A stretch of 64,000 nucleotides of DNA from Microcaldota archaeon (GTDB taxonomy: Archaea; Micrarchaeota; Micrarchaeia; Anstonellales; Bilamarchaeaceae): positions 1 through 64,000 of the forward strand of contig JAHJCT010000027.1 of assembly GCA_018812715.1 (NCBI GenBank), read 5' to 3'. The position numbers and the translations under genes were made by a program. This document shows positions 36,170 to 44,615 of this stretch, in pieces (positions within the stretch are counted from its first letter, which is position 1; each line of letters begins with the position of its first letter). The notes below the pieces were generated by a model. That model had not been told where the DNA came from, made no database searches, and was given only the letters and a program-made list of their open reading frames with translations.

Positions 36170-37169
36170 TCACTACAGCCTCCAGATCCTCTACACGCAG
36201 GTCAATGATCTTTGAATCACCTATGCCATTAAGCACAGGCATTTTCACTACATTGCCCCTTCGTTTTTTGTCTTTTCTGATAGCATCGGATATGTTCGCT
36301 TTTAGTGTTGTTGGCAATCCTATTTTCTCAAGCAACCCCTTCAATCTTTCTAATTCTGCCTTCTTCATCATACCATTGGCAACTGAAATCTTTGATTCCA
36401 CGATCATTCCAATGCTTACTGCCTCTCCATGAGAAATTCCAGCTGTTTTCTCTATTGCATGAGCTATTGTATGCCCAAAATTCAGTTTCATCCTCTCATG
36501 CCTTTCGGTTTCATCCTTTTCAACTATCTTGGTTTTTATAACAATAGAATCATGAACTATTTTTTCCATTATTTCTGCTTCCAAAAGCAATGTCTGTTCT
36601 ACATTTTCCTCTAAAAAAGAGAACAATGCAGCATCTCCTATTGCAGCTTGCTTGACTACTTCTGCTAGTCCGTTTCTCACCTCCTTTTCTGGAAGTGTTT
36701 TCAATAACGCAACATCACAAAGAACAAACCTGGGCTGCTGTACTGTCCCAACCATATTTTTGTAACCTTTGAAGTTTACTCCATTTTTTCCTCCAATGCT
36801 TGCATCTACTTGTGCTAAAATTGTTGTCGGCACAAAGCCGAAGTTCACACCGCGCATGTATGTTGTGGCTGCGAATCCTGCCACATCGCAAACTATGCCG
36901 CCCCCTATTCCCATTACGAGTGATGACCTGTCCAACTCCATATCAAGGAATTTTTCATATAGAGTTGACACAGTATCAAGTGTCTTTATCCTCTCTCCCA
37001 GTCCTATCTCAATTATTTCTGCTTCTGGAAATCTTTCTCCATGAAATTTCTTTACATTGCGGTCAGTTATAACAACCAATTTCTCTGCATTGATTTTGAT
37101 ATCTTCTATAGACTGGCCAATTGCTATTTCGCATTCTCCAGTTTTTCCAGCTATTTTCAAAGATTTCAT
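36156..37169 (-). CDS. aroB: 3-dehydroquinate synthase, canonical AroB
   Basis: 337 residues of the NAD- and zinc-dependent family that makes dehydroquinate from DAHP. Motifs: [66 protein letters not shown] and HGEAVSIGM. Many archaea lack this enzyme and use the ADTH/AroB' route, so together with the DAHP synthase it shows the classical pathway here. The start overlaps the DAHP synthase stop (ATGA) with GGAGG 8 bp upstream. Confidence 0.95.
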   Translation of the reverse strand: MKSLKIAGKTGECEIAIGQSIEDIKINAEKLVVITDRNVKKFHGERFPEAEIIEIGLGERIKTLDTVSTLYEKFLDMELDRSSLVMGIGGGIVCDVAGFAATTYMRGVNFGFVPTTILAQVDASIGGKNGVNFKGYKNMVGTVQQPRFVLCDVALLKTLPEKEVRNGLAEVVKQAAIGDAALFSFLEENVEQTLLLEAEIMEKIVHDSIVIKTKIVEKDETERHERMKLNFGHTIAHAIEKTAGISHGEAVSIGMIVESKISVANGMMKKAELERLKGLLEKIGLPTTLKANISDAIRKDKKRRGNVVKMPVLNGIGDSKIIDLRVEDLEAVVNDMC

Positions 37170-37978
37170 TTTTGAGCCTCCATAAATTTCTGAAGTGCCC
37201 TCACTTTTTCCATCATATCTGCAAATTGCTTTGGGGTCAGAGACTGATCCTTATCGCTAAGGGCTTCTGGCGGATTTCTATGAACCTCAACTATCATCCC
37301 ATCTGCTTCACAAGCAACCGATGCCATGCTCATTGGTGGGATAAGACTCAGCCTTCCGGTTCCATGACTTGGATCTGTTATTATCGGAAGATGTGTTAAT
37401 TCCTTTACTGCTGGTACTGCACTCAAATCAAGAGTATTTCTTGTGTAGGTTTCATGAGTTCTTATTCCTCTTTCACATAGAATAACATCTGGATTCCCTT
37501 CGTTTAGAATATATTCTGCAGAATTCAACCATTCTTCAATAGTTGAGTACATACCTCGCTTCAATAGCACTGGTCTGTTTGCTTTTCCAACTTCTTTAAG
37601 AAGAGCGAAGTTCTGCATGTTTCTTGTTCCTATTTGCAACACATCTGCATATTCGCAAACCCATTGTACATCCTTTGAATCAACAACTTCCGTAACGACA
37701 GGCAATCCTGTTTCTTCTCTGGCCTTTTCCAGTATTTTCAATCCTTTTAGGCCAAGACCTTGAAATGAATACGGAGAAGATCTGGGTTTGAATGCGCCGC
37801 CTCGGAGCATATCTGCTCCAGCTTCTTTCACAGCATGCGCAGTTTCAAGTGTTTGTTCTTCACTTTCAACTGAACATGGGCCTGCAATAACTACAAATCC
37901 TTCACCTACCTTCACGTCGCCTACCCGAACGACCGTTCTTTTATTATCATCCAATGCAGCAAGTTTCAGTCCTTTCAT
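37166..37978 (-). CDS. aroF: DAHP synthase, type I-beta, without regulatory domain
   Basis: 270 residues. It condenses PEP and erythrose-4-phosphate, the first committed step of aromatic synthesis. Diagnostic segments: [62 protein letters not shown] and the final [20 protein letters not shown]. It is a bare catalytic barrel; the N-terminal ACT-like or chorismate mutase domains that confer feedback control in relatives are absent, so regulation must occur elsewhere. The ATG at 37978 follows AAGGTGTGA. A 190-bp leader region with an aromatic-rich leader peptide precedes it. Confidence 0.95.
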   Translation of the reverse strand: MKGLKLAALDDNKRTVVRVGDVKVGEGFVVIAGPCSVESEEQTLETAHAVKEAGADMLRGGAFKPRSSPYSFQGLGLKGLKILEKAREETGLPVVTEVVDSKDVQWVCEYADVLQIGTRNMQNFALLKEVGKANRPVLLKRGMYSTIEEWLNSAEYILNEGNPDVILCERGIRTHETYTRNTLDLSAVPAVKELTHLPIITDPSHGTGRLSLIPPMSMASVACEADGMIVEVHRNPPEALSDKDQSLTPKQFADMMEKVRALQKFMEAQK

Positions 37979-38014
37979 ATTTCACACCTTTTTAACTCTA
38001 CCTACCTCACATAA

Positions 38015-38054
38015 GCGAAAAACCACCAAAGAAGATTTTTATGCGGTTTTTCAC
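38015..38054 (-). promoter_or_regulatory. attenuator hairpin overlapping the leader stop codon
   Basis: In the minus-strand RNA the arm GUGAAAAACCGC (38054-38043) pairs with GUGGUUUUUCGC (38026-38015) over 12 bp, two of them G-U, around a 16-nt loop. The 5' arm begins with the last base of the leader's final sense codon and includes its UGA stop. The 3' arm contains five consecutive U, the kind of tract at which archaeal polymerase terminates. A ribosome at the leader stop would cover the 5' arm. Confidence 0.7.
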
Positions 38055-38119
38055 TGGTTATAGCTAAAGCTGAAGAAGCCGAACCAGGAATAGTATTTTG
38101 CTTCTCCATTGCTAACCAT
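38051..38119 (-). CDS. aromatic-rich leader peptide of the aro operon
   Basis: 22 codons from the ATG at 38119 to the TGA at 38053-38051. The first eight residues are MVSNGEAK; residues 9, 10 and 20 are Tyr, residue 12 is Trp, and residues 13, 15, 16 and 18 are Phe, with Ser/Gly between. Eight of 22 codons for the three end products of the pathway, placed between the operon promoter and the DAHP synthase gene, is the hallmark of a ribosome-mediated attenuator. GTGG lies 5 nt before the ATG, as in trpE, trpB and sepF of this window. A stable biological function of the peptide itself is not expected. Confidence 0.72.
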   Translation of the reverse strand: MVSNGEAKYYSWFGFFSFSYNQ

Positions 38120-38120
38120 T

Positions 38121-38130
38121 AAAACCACAT
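38121..38130 (-). promoter_or_regulatory. alternative pairing element just upstream of the leader start
   Basis: AUGUGGUUUU in the transcript can pair over 10 bp (one G-U) with AAAACCGCAU at 38050-38041, which is also the heart of the attenuator's 5' arm. The element repeats the GUGGUUUU of the attenuator's 3' arm and contains the leader's likely ribosome-binding GUGG. Pairing with the two partners is mutually exclusive. Confidence 0.6.
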
Positions 38131-38143
38131 TCTTACATCTATT

Positions 38144-38149
38144 TGTACA
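38144..38149. promoter_or_regulatory. TGTACA site (TRP-box-like) near the aro transcription start
   Basis: The palindrome TGTACA equals the published consensus for TrpY binding in Methanothermobacter. It lies about 22-25 bp downstream of the aro TATA box, on or beside the expected start of transcription. The hexamer also occurs by chance in several coding regions of the window, so position rather than sequence is the argument. Confidence 0.45.
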
Positions 38150-38164
38150 CATTTAGATTCTGAA

Positions 38165-38176
38165 AGTATTTATATC
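38165..38176 (-). promoter_or_regulatory. TATA box of the aro operon, fused to the trpA stop codon
   Basis: Minus strand AGATATAAATAC. The last trpA sense codon (ATA) and its stop (TAA) form the centre of the box. The predicted start of transcription about 25 bp downstream (near 38145) leaves a 5' leader of roughly 165 nt before the DAHP synthase ATG. Read-through from the trp operon could also feed this unit. Confidence 0.6.
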
Positions 38177-38946
38177 TTTGTATCAATCGCTCCCTTTATT
38201 TCCTTTGTAAATTTTGCAATCTCTGAAAGTGCTTTTTCTTCATTTTCCAAATATTTGGAATAAATATCAACGATTTTACTTCCAACAATAATTCCTTCAG
38301 CCCCAGCTTTCATATACTCTTTTGCCTGATTTGCATTAGAAACTCCAAACCCAACCACCAACGGAAGCGTCGTTACTTTTTTTGCCCTTTTTATAAGTTC
38401 AAGTGCTTCAGGCCTCACATTTTCTCTTGTCCCAGTTATTCCCAGAACAGCAACTGCATAAAGAAACCCTTTTGATTTTTCTGCAATTTTTTTCAGTCTT
38501 TCATCATCGCAATTAGGGGTTACAAGATAAACCAAATCAACATCATTACCTTCACATTGCCTATGCAATTCTTCTGATTCTTCTAAAGGGACATCAGGAA
38601 CAATAATGGCATTAGCCCCGGCTTCTTTTATAGATTTAATGAACTTTTCACCACCATTGGCATATATGATATTGTAATAAGTCATAACTATCAAAGGAAC
38701 GCCAATTCCATTTTCCCTGAGTTTTTGTATTATCTCAATTGCTTTTTTTGGTGTCATACCATTGTTCAGTGAACGTGCTGAAGCAGCTTGAATTGTTTTA
38801 CCATCTGCAATTGGATCTGAAAATGGAATCCCAAGTTCAACTGCGTCTGCCCCACTAGAAACTAGCTTCTCGACAAGCTTTATTGTAAATTCTGTTGAAG
38901 GATCTCCGCAACATACATATGGCATAAAAGCTGACTTTAATTTCAT
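38170..38946 (-). CDS. trpA: tryptophan synthase alpha chain
   Basis: 258 residues. TIM-barrel segments match Trp[40 protein letters not shown] with the catalytic Glu and Asp, [40 protein letters not shown] and [10 protein letters not shown]. It cleaves indole-3-glycerol phosphate and passes indole to TrpB. The start overlaps the trpB stop as ATGA. The stop codon forms part of the promoter of the next operon. Confidence 0.95.
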   Translation of the reverse strand: MKLKSAFMPYVCCGDPSTEFTIKLVEKLVSSGADAVELGIPFSDPIADGKTIQAASARSLNNGMTPKKAIEIIQKLRENGIGVPLIVMTYYNIIYANGGEKFIKSIKEAGANAIIVPDVPLEESEELHRQCEGNDVDLVYLVTPNCDDERLKKIAEKSKGFLYAVAVLGITGTRENVRPEALELIKRAKKVTTLPLVVGFGVSNANQAKEYMKAGAEGIIVGSKIVDIYSKYLENEEKALSEIAKFTKEIKGAIDTKI

Positions 38947-40106
38947 GATGATTCCCCTAATTTTTTAACATGTTCAACATCCTTGTCTCCTCTTCCAGAG
39001 AGATTAACTATCACTATCTGTTCCTTTTCCATTTTTTTTGCGATTTTTACAGCATAATAAATTGCATGGGCACTTTCCAATGCAGGAATGATCCCTTCTG
39101 TTGATGATAATAGGTAAAACCCCTCCAATGCTTCATTATCTTTTACAGATACGTACTCAACCCTTTTTCTGTCCTTTAAGTTTGAATGTTCTGGCCCAAC
39201 AGCAGGATAATCTAAACCAGCCGATACTGAATGTGTTTCTTTTATTTGTCCATTTTCATCTTCGAGCAAATAGCTCATCATGCCGTGCAATACCCCGACC
39301 TTTCCTTCTCCAGTTAAACGTGCGGCGTGTTTTTTACCATCCCCACCGGCTTCCACACCAATCATCCTTACACATGTGTCAAGAAAAGCATAAAACAAAC
39401 CAATTGCATTACTTCCTCCTCCAACGCAAGCCACCAAATAATCTGGGTTTTTTCCTTCCACACCCATAATCTGTTTTTTTGTTTCTTTCCCAATTACAGA
39501 TTGGAAATCTCTGACCATTGTAGGGTAAGGGTGTGGCCCCAGTGCAGAACCAAGAAGATAATGAGTATTTTGGAAATTAGCAGTATAATCACGAAGGGCC
39601 TCATTTATTGCATCTTTCAATGTTCTTGATCCATTATCAACTATATTTACATTTGCACCTAAAAGTTTCATGCGAAAAACATTCAAGGCCTGGCGCTCTG
39701 CATCTACTCTTCCCATATATACTTCGCATTTCATACCAAAAACCGCAGCAGCAGTTGCAGTTGCCACTCCATGTTGTCCAGCACCTGTTTCAGCTATTAT
39801 CCTTGTTTTTCCCATTTTTTTAGCAAGCAAGATCTGTCCTAATGCATTGTTTATCTTGTGTGCTCCGGTATGCAAAAGATCTTCTCTTTTTAGATAAATC
39901 TTTGCACCGCCAATTTTTTCTGTTAATCTCTTTGCAAAATACAATGGCGTTTCACGACCTGCGAATTGCTTCAAATACCCATCTAATTCTTTTCTAAATT
40001 CAGGATCGTCTTTATACCTTAGGTAGTTCTCTTCAAGTTCTTTCATCGCAGGAATTAGTGTCTCCGGAACAAACTGGCCACCATACTTCCCAAAGTATCT
40101 ATCCAC
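38943..40106 (-). CDS. trpB: tryptophan synthase beta chain
   Basis: 387 residues from the GTG at 40106, chosen because GGTGG lies exactly 5 nt upstream (same spacing as at trpE) and the conserved [16 protein letters not shown] follows; an ATG at 40151 would add 15 residues inside trpC. PLP-lysine site [38 protein letters not shown] and the Ser-rich C-terminal region identify TrpB1, the partner of TrpA. It condenses indole with serine. Confidence 0.94.
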   Translation of the reverse strand: MDRYFGKYGGQFVPETLIPAMKELEENYLRYKDDPEFRKELDGYLKQFAGRETPLYFAKRLTEKIGGAKIYLKREDLLHTGAHKINNALGQILLAKKMGKTRIIAETGAGQHGVATATAAAVFGMKCEVYMGRVDAERQALNVFRMKLLGANVNIVDNGSRTLKDAINEALRDYTANFQNTHYLLGSALGPHPYPTMVRDFQSVIGKETKKQIMGVEGKNPDYLVACVGGGSNAIGLFYAFLDTCVRMIGVEAGGDGKKHAARLTGEGKVGVLHGMMSYLLEDENGQIKETHSVSAGLDYPAVGPEHSNLKDRKRVEYVSVKDNEALEGFYLLSSTEGIIPALESAHAIYYAVKIAKKMEKEQIVIVNLSGRGDKDVEHVKKLGESS

Positions 40107-40863
40107 TTGCTCCACCTTCCTTGAGTTCACGTATTTTACTTTGGATGTCATTCGCCTTCCAAATAGCAGTGCCGACCAAAACTCCTTTTACGCCAGCTTT
40201 CTTCACAGTCCTCACATCATCAGCATTTTTTATCCCGCTTTCACTTATCACTGGTTTTTTTGTCTCTCCTACTAACTCCAATATTTTTTCTGTTCTTTTT
40301 ATGTCAACTGTCAAGGTTTGGAGGTCTCTATTGTTTATTCCAAGTATATCTGCATCTGTTTCCATTGCTCTTTTCATTTCATTTTCATCATAACTTTCCA
40401 ATAAAACCTCTAGATTATTCTCATGTGCTTTATTGATCATCTCATCAAGATCAAGTTCAAGGCGATCAATAACTTTTACTACTAAGAGCACACAGTCTGC
40501 ACCTGCCGCTGCATTTAATTGTTCATCAGAAAATACAAAATCTTTGAAAAGTACCGGAAGGCCTGCTTTCTTTGCAAGTGGGACATTTGATAATTTTCCT
40601 CTGAATATTTTTGGTTCCACCACTACAGATATTGCATCTGCCCCGCTTTCAAGAAAATCCTTTGCTGTTTTTTCAGCATCAATTTCTCTATAGCTGTATT
40701 CTCCTGAAGGGGATGCATGTTTGATTTCAGCTATTACAGTGAATTGTTCTTCTATTCTATTTTTGAGTGAAATTCTCTTCACATTTTCTTGTGCAATCTC
40801 ATCATAGTAGCCTTCAGCAACACTAATTTTTGCATTCTCTATAAATCTGTCAAGAATGTCCAT
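40099..40863 (-). CDS. trpC: indole-3-glycerol phosphate synthase
   Basis: 254 residues from the ATG at 40863 with GGTGA 5 nt upstream; ATG and GTG codons just before are alternatives. Motifs: [14 protein letters not shown] with the catalytic Lys, [50 protein letters not shown] and GVLVGTAIW. It closes the indole ring from CdRP. The chain is the size of a single IGPS domain, so no TrpF domain is fused. The 5' end lies inside the trpD 3' end. Confidence 0.95.
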   Translation of the reverse strand: MDILDRFIENAKISVAEGYYDEIAQENVKRISLKNRIEEQFTVIAEIKHASPSGEYSYREIDAEKTAKDFLESGADAISVVVEPKIFRGKLSNVPLAKKAGLPVLFKDFVFSDEQLNAAAGADCVLLVVKVIDRLELDLDEMINKAHENNLEVLLESYDENEMKRAMETDADILGINNRDLQTLTVDIKRTEKILELVGETKKPVISESGIKNADDVRTVKKAGVKGVLVGTAIWKANDIQSKIRELKEGGASG

Positions 40864-41848
40864 ATGCATCACCAGTAAACTTTACCACTTCTTCAAGTTT
40901 CTTCATCGCCTCTCCGGAATCAATTGCCTCTTCAGCTAAACGAATCCCTTTATCTAAAGACGCCGCACCCCCTACATATATTGCTGCAGCGGCATTGAGA
41001 ATACAAACATCCCTCGCTGCCCCGCCCTCACCTTTCAATACTTTGTTCACAATCTCTGCACTTTCTTTTCGTGAACTCACCTTTGGGATCTCTCTTTTTT
41101 CAAATCCAAAATCTGCCCCTTCTATACTATAATTTTCAATTTCTCCTTTTTTCAGCTCACTTATTTTTGTTATCCCAAATCCAATTTCATCCATTCCTTC
41201 AGAATGAACAATCAGTCCATGTTCTGTTCCTAATTCTCTAAGAACTTCAGCAAATACCCCAGTTAAATTTGCATCATATACCCCAAGTACCTGTGTCTTT
41301 GCATTGGCCGGATTTGTAAGTGGACCAAGCATATTGAATACGGTTCTAACTCCTAATTCCTTGCGTATTGGCATGATATTTTTCATAGCAGGATGAAAAT
41401 ATGGAGCAAACATAAACCCAAAACCAGTTTTATCAATGCACTCCTCTACTTTTTCCGGCTTTAGCATCTGTACTCCTAATTCTTCAAGCAAATCTGCAGA
41501 GCCGCATTTTCCTGATATGGCGCGATTTCCATGTTTTGCTATGTTAATTCCAGCTCCTGCAGCAATTAAAGCAGATGTTGTCGATATATTGAATGTACAC
41601 GTAGAGTCTCCTCCAGTGCCGCAGGTATCTACAAGATTTTCTTTTACTGGATTTATGAGTGTGGCATTTTCTCTCATTTCCTTTGCAAATCCTGCCAATT
41701 CTATTGTGCTTTCACCCTTCATTTTCAAAGCTATTAGCAGTGCAGCTGCCTGCACTGGTCCTAATTCGCCTTTAATCATCGTTCTGAGCATTTCCCTGGC
41801 TTCATTTTCTGTAAGACTTTTCCTTTCAATAATTTTCTGCAGAATCAT
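40850..41848 (-). CDS. trpD: anthranilate phosphoribosyltransferase
   Basis: 332 residues. The PRPP-binding DTCGTGGDSTCTFNIST, AKHGNRAISGKCGSADLLEELG, FMFAPYFHPAMKNI, RTVFNMLGPLTNPA and VHSEGMDEI motifs are typical of TrpD. It transfers phosphoribose to anthranilate. It begins 1 bp after the trpG stop, so coupling is tight. Confidence 0.95.
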   Translation of the reverse strand: MILQKIIERKSLTENEAREMLRTMIKGELGPVQAAALLIALKMKGESTIELAGFAKEMRENATLINPVKENLVDTCGTGGDSTCTFNISTTSALIAAGAGINIAKHGNRAISGKCGSADLLEELGVQMLKPEKVEECIDKTGFGFMFAPYFHPAMKNIMPIRKELGVRTVFNMLGPLTNPANAKTQVLGVYDANLTGVFAEVLRELGTEHGLIVHSEGMDEIGFGITKISELKKGEIENYSIEGADFGFEKREIPKVSSRKESAEIVNKVLKGEGGAARDVCILNAAAAIYVGGAASLDKGIRLAEEAIDSGEAMKKLEEVVKFTGDAYGHS

Positions 41849-41849
41849 T

Positions 41850-42410
41850 TCAATCCCTCAAAAAATTTTCAAGAATCTTTTCTCCATTCTCAGTCATTAT
41901 GCTCTCTGGATGAAACTGCACTCCATAGACTGGGAGTTCTTTGTGTTGTACAGCCATAATACAATCGTCACTTCTTGCAGTTATTACAAGACAATCAGGA
42001 ATTTCGCTTCCAACTAAAGAGTGGTAACGCATTACACGCAAAGGACTCTGAACATCTTGAAAGATTCCAGTTTCATTGTGTTTTATTTCACTTGTCTTGC
42101 CATGCATAGGCTTGTTCTTTACTATCTTTCCTCCGAAATGATGGATTATTCCCTGATGACCCAAACACACTCCTAATATTGGCACTTTCAAATTGGAAAG
42201 AATTTCAGCACACACTCCAAAATCTTTTTTGTTGCTTGGATTTCCTGGTCCTGGCGAAAATACTATTTTCTTTGGAGACAATTCTTTTATCCCCTCAATA
42301 GTTATTTCATCATTTCTATACACCGCTATCTCTTCGGTTGTGATTCCTCCAATAGACTGGTAGAGATTGTATGTGAATGAGTCATAGTTGTCGATTATTA
42401 GTATCATCAT
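41850..42410 (-). CDS. trpG: anthranilate synthase, glutamine amidotransferase subunit
   Basis: 186 residues, class I glutaminase: FSPGPGNPS, the nucleophile Cys in LGVCLGHQGI, and His-Glu in VQFHPESIMT. The MHGKTSEIKH segment is typical of TrpG/PabA. It supplies ammonia to TrpE. Its start overlaps the trpE stop as ATGA; a second ATG follows directly. Confidence 0.95.
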   Translation of the reverse strand: MMILIIDNYDSFTYNLYQSIGGITTEEIAVYRNDEITIEGIKELSPKKIVFSPGPGNPSNKKDFGVCAEILSNLKVPILGVCLGHQGIIHHFGGKIVKNKPMHGKTSEIKHNETGIFQDVQSPLRVMRYHSLVGSEIPDCLVITARSDDCIMAVQHKELPVYGVQFHPESIMTENGEKILENFLRD

Positions 42411-43732
42411 CCCGCCCCCAGAGCATTGATCAAAGCCATCATCTTGTTTTCGGTTTCTCTATACTCTTTTTCTGGCACAGAATCATAGACAATTCCGGCT
42501 CCAGCCTGGATATATGCCTTCTGCCTTTTTGCAAATAATGTTCTGATGGCAATAGCAAAATCACAATTTCCGTTTGAAGAAAAGTAGCCGACTGCTCCAC
42601 CATATGGCCCTCTCCTAGTGTTCTCAAGCTCTTCAATTATCTCCATGGCACGTACTTTTGGTGCTCCGCTCAATGTTCCGGCAGGAAACATTGCATTGAA
42701 GGCATCAAACCGGTCTTTGTCAGTTCTTAATCTGCCAATAACTTGCGATCCAAGATGCTGCACATGGCTGTATTTATGAACTTTCATCAGTTCCGGTACT
42801 TTTACTGAATTGAATTCCGCCACCTTTCCAATATCATTTCTTGTTAAATCAACAAGCATCAAATGCTCTGCTTTTTCTTTTTCATCAGACAGGAGTTTCT
42901 GTTCCAGTATCTTATCATCTTCTTTTGTTTTCCCACGCTGCACTGTGCCGGCCAATGTGGCATAGCTTTCAATATCTCTTCCTTCGACTCGAATTAGATT
43001 CTCTGGACTGGATCCAATAATCTTTCTATCACCAAATCCCAAATAGTACATGTATGGCGATGGATTTGTTTGTTTTAAATAATTGTAAAAACGCAATGCA
43101 TTCCCTTCAAATGGAAATTCATATCTTCTTGATAATACTACCTGGAATATCTCACCATCTGTTATCTTTTCTTTTGCAATTCTGACAGCATTTTCAAATT
43201 CGTTTTGATTCAGATTTGTTTTTGGTGTTGCTGCTTCAAAAGGGCCAATAAATGATTCTTCTTTCGTTAATGCCAAGATCTCTTCAGATCGATCTTTTCC
43301 TACAGATAAATATTCCACTGCCCTATTTCGGTTATCATAGACTATGCAATCTTCAAATATTCCAAATTCAAAATCAGGAAATTCAATCTCATTTTTTGTC
43401 AAATCAGGGATTTTCTCCAAGCATCTGACATAATCATAAGAAAAATATCCTACTGCCCCACCAGTAAATCCTTCTTTTTTTATGTCTATTTTTGGTATGT
43501 TCTCTGCAAGCTTTCGGATCGGCTCTTCTGCATCTTCCTCTTCCCCATCAACAGAAACCACTTTTTCATTTGCACTTATTTTTTTGGAAGGATCAAAACC
43601 AATTATCGAAAACCTTGCAAGACTTTCTCCCCCTTCCATTGATTCAAAGAGAAATGAGTGCTCATACTCTCTGTTTACAATTGCATAAAGCTGATATGGG
43701 TTAAGTGCGATTTTTAGTTTTTTGAGTATCAT
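42407..43732 (-). CDS. trpE: anthranilate synthase component I
   Basis: 441 residues from the ATG at 43732, with GGTGG 5 nt upstream. The FLFESMEGG segment near residue 30 corresponds to the LLES motif through which Trp inhibits the enzyme. The catalytic chorismate-binding half has GGAVGYFSYDYVRCLE, LSRRYEFPF, SSPENLIRVEG, LAGTVQRGKTKEDD, HLMLVDLTRNDIGKV and PAGTLSGAPKVRAMEII. PabB or isochorismate synthase are unlikely given the operon. First gene of trpEGDCBA. Confidence 0.95.
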   Translation of the reverse strand: MILKKLKIALNPYQLYAIVNREYEHSFLFESMEGGESLARFSIIGFDPSKKISANEKVVSVDGEEEDAEEPIRKLAENIPKIDIKKEGFTGGAVGYFSYDYVRCLEKIPDLTKNEIEFPDFEFGIFEDCIVYDNRNRAVEYLSVGKDRSEEILALTKEESFIGPFEAATPKTNLNQNEFENAVRIAKEKITDGEIFQVVLSRRYEFPFEGNALRFYNYLKQTNPSPYMYYLGFGDRKIIGSSPENLIRVEGRDIESYATLAGTVQRGKTKEDDKILEQKLLSDEKEKAEHLMLVDLTRNDIGKVAEFNSVKVPELMKVHKYSHVQHLGSQVIGRLRTDKDRFDAFNAMFPAGTLSGAPKVRAMEIIEELENTRRGPYGGAVGYFSSNGNCDFAIAIRTLFAKRQKAYIQAGAGIVYDSVPEKEYRETENKMMALINALGAG

Positions 43733-43764
43733 TAGCTCCACCGAGGATATATCTTAGCGCCAAT

Positions 43765-43800
43765 GTAATATTTAAAGCTTTTATGTACAAAAATATACAT
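43765..43800. promoter_or_regulatory. trpE / TrpY-like regulator divergent control region
   Basis: A TATA-like TAATATTTAAAG (43767-43778) can serve both directions: about 30 bp from the regulator ATG at 43802 and about 39 bp from the trpE ATG at 43732. Next to it lies ATGTACAAAAATATACAT (43783-43800), an imperfect dyad whose left half holds TGTACA (43784-43789), the TRP-box consensus of TrpY. The dyad abuts the regulator's start codon, suggesting autoregulation as well as trp control. Confidence 0.6.
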
Positions 43801-43801
43801 T

Positions 43802-44302
43802 ATGTTTCCTATTCTAGAAGATGCATTTATTCGCTTTCCAATGCGCAAAAAAGTGGCCTCACTTTTGTTAAAACAAGGACTTAGAGTTGATAAAAATGGT
43901 AACATTTACTCCGGAAATGTAGAGATGGCGCCATCAAAAATAGCAAAAGCATTACAAGTTGATAGACGTGTCGTCGTCGAAACTGGCCAAATGATTGCTG
44001 ATGTTCCAGAACTTTTTAGTATATTCCACTCTCTTGCACCAACTACATCTATTCGTGGCGTTGCAAGAAGCCTTGGCTTTGAAGTTCTTGAGATAGAAGC
44101 CGAACCGCATGCAGTTGGCATAATCAGTGCAGTAACTACAATTATATCCGAGGCACACATAAGCATACGGCAGATTGTTTCAGATGATCCTGACATCTAT
44201 CCCGATCCCAAACTAGTCATAATTATGGAAAAAAGACTTCCAGCCAAAGCATTAGTTAAAATAAGAGAGTTGAAGTTTATCAAAAAGCTTTCAATCGGAT
44301 AA
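43802..44302 (+). CDS. TrpY-like ACT-domain transcriptional regulator
   Basis: 166 residues. The N-terminal part is a winged-helix-like DNA-binding region (FPMRKKVASLLLKQGLRV, then APSKIAKALQVDRRVVVETG). The C-terminal part (LGFEVLEIEAEPHAVGIIS, EAHISIRQIVSDDPDIYPDPK) is an ACT-like amino-acid-sensing domain with the layout of the archaeal regulator group that includes TrpY of Methanothermobacter. Divergent position next to trpE and a TRP-box hexamer in the shared promoter support a tryptophan-responsive repressor. Ligand and targets are inferred. Confidence 0.78.
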   Translation: MFPILEDAFIRFPMRKKVASLLLKQGLRVDKNGNIYSGNVEMAPSKIAKALQVDRRVVVETGQMIADVPELFSIFHSLAPTTSIRGVARSLGFEVLEIEAEPHAVGIISAVTTIISEAHISIRQIVSDDPDIYPDPKLVIIMEKRLPAKALVKIRELKFIKKLSIG

Positions 44303-44563
44303 TTAACCTATCCTTATGTCCGGCTCTACCCTTCTCCAATCGCCATTCATAAACTGCCATAATTGTCTTATAGTTGAATCATAGACTAAATCGTTTTTAG
44401 AAGCAGAATCTCTTGGTCTGTCTATTTCAATAAGAATAAATCTCCTCATCCAATCTATCTCGTCCCTGAACGGATTTCTTTCTATCACATAAATCCGATT
44501 TCTTTCTGCCTTTACCTTTTCGCACCATTCAATTACTCTGTCTATCTCCTGCTGCGTGACCAT
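44303..44563 (-). CDS. small protein of unknown function
   Basis: 86 residues from the ATG at 44563 (MVTQQEIDRVIEWCEKV), which lies 26 bp from a central TATA box; longer in-frame extensions run through that promoter. The sequence is charged, with helices followed by strands (IYVIERNPFRDEIDW, RFILIEIDRP) and a Trp-rich C-terminus (LWQFMNGDWRRVEP). No signal peptide, membrane segment or known domain was recognised. It abuts the TrpY-like gene tail to tail. Confidence 0.55.
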   Translation of the reverse strand: MVTQQEIDRVIEWCEKVKAERNRIYVIERNPFRDEIDWMRRFILIEIDRPRDSASKNDLVYDSTIRQLWQFMNGDWRRVEPDIRIG

Positions 44564-44585
44564 ATTGAAAACTCTGAAATCTATT

Positions 44586-44593
44586 TTATATAA
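44586..44593. promoter_or_regulatory. palindromic bidirectional TATA box
   Basis: TTATATAA, a perfect 8-bp palindrome, is centred at 44589.5, exactly midway between the minus-strand ATG at 44563 and the plus-strand ATG at 44616 (26.5 bp to each). This gives leaderless starts in both directions from one box. Confidence 0.65.
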
Positions 44594-44615
44594 CTTTTGT
44601 ATCCATATCTTTACT

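Noticed and set aside
40099-40863. TrpC-TrpF fusion that would explain the missing trpF
   Set aside because: The chain is only 254 residues, a single IGPS barrel with all its motifs.
43742-43801. A second leader peptide in front of trpE
   Set aside because: The predicted 5' leader is only about 14 nt and contains no open frame before the trpE ATG.
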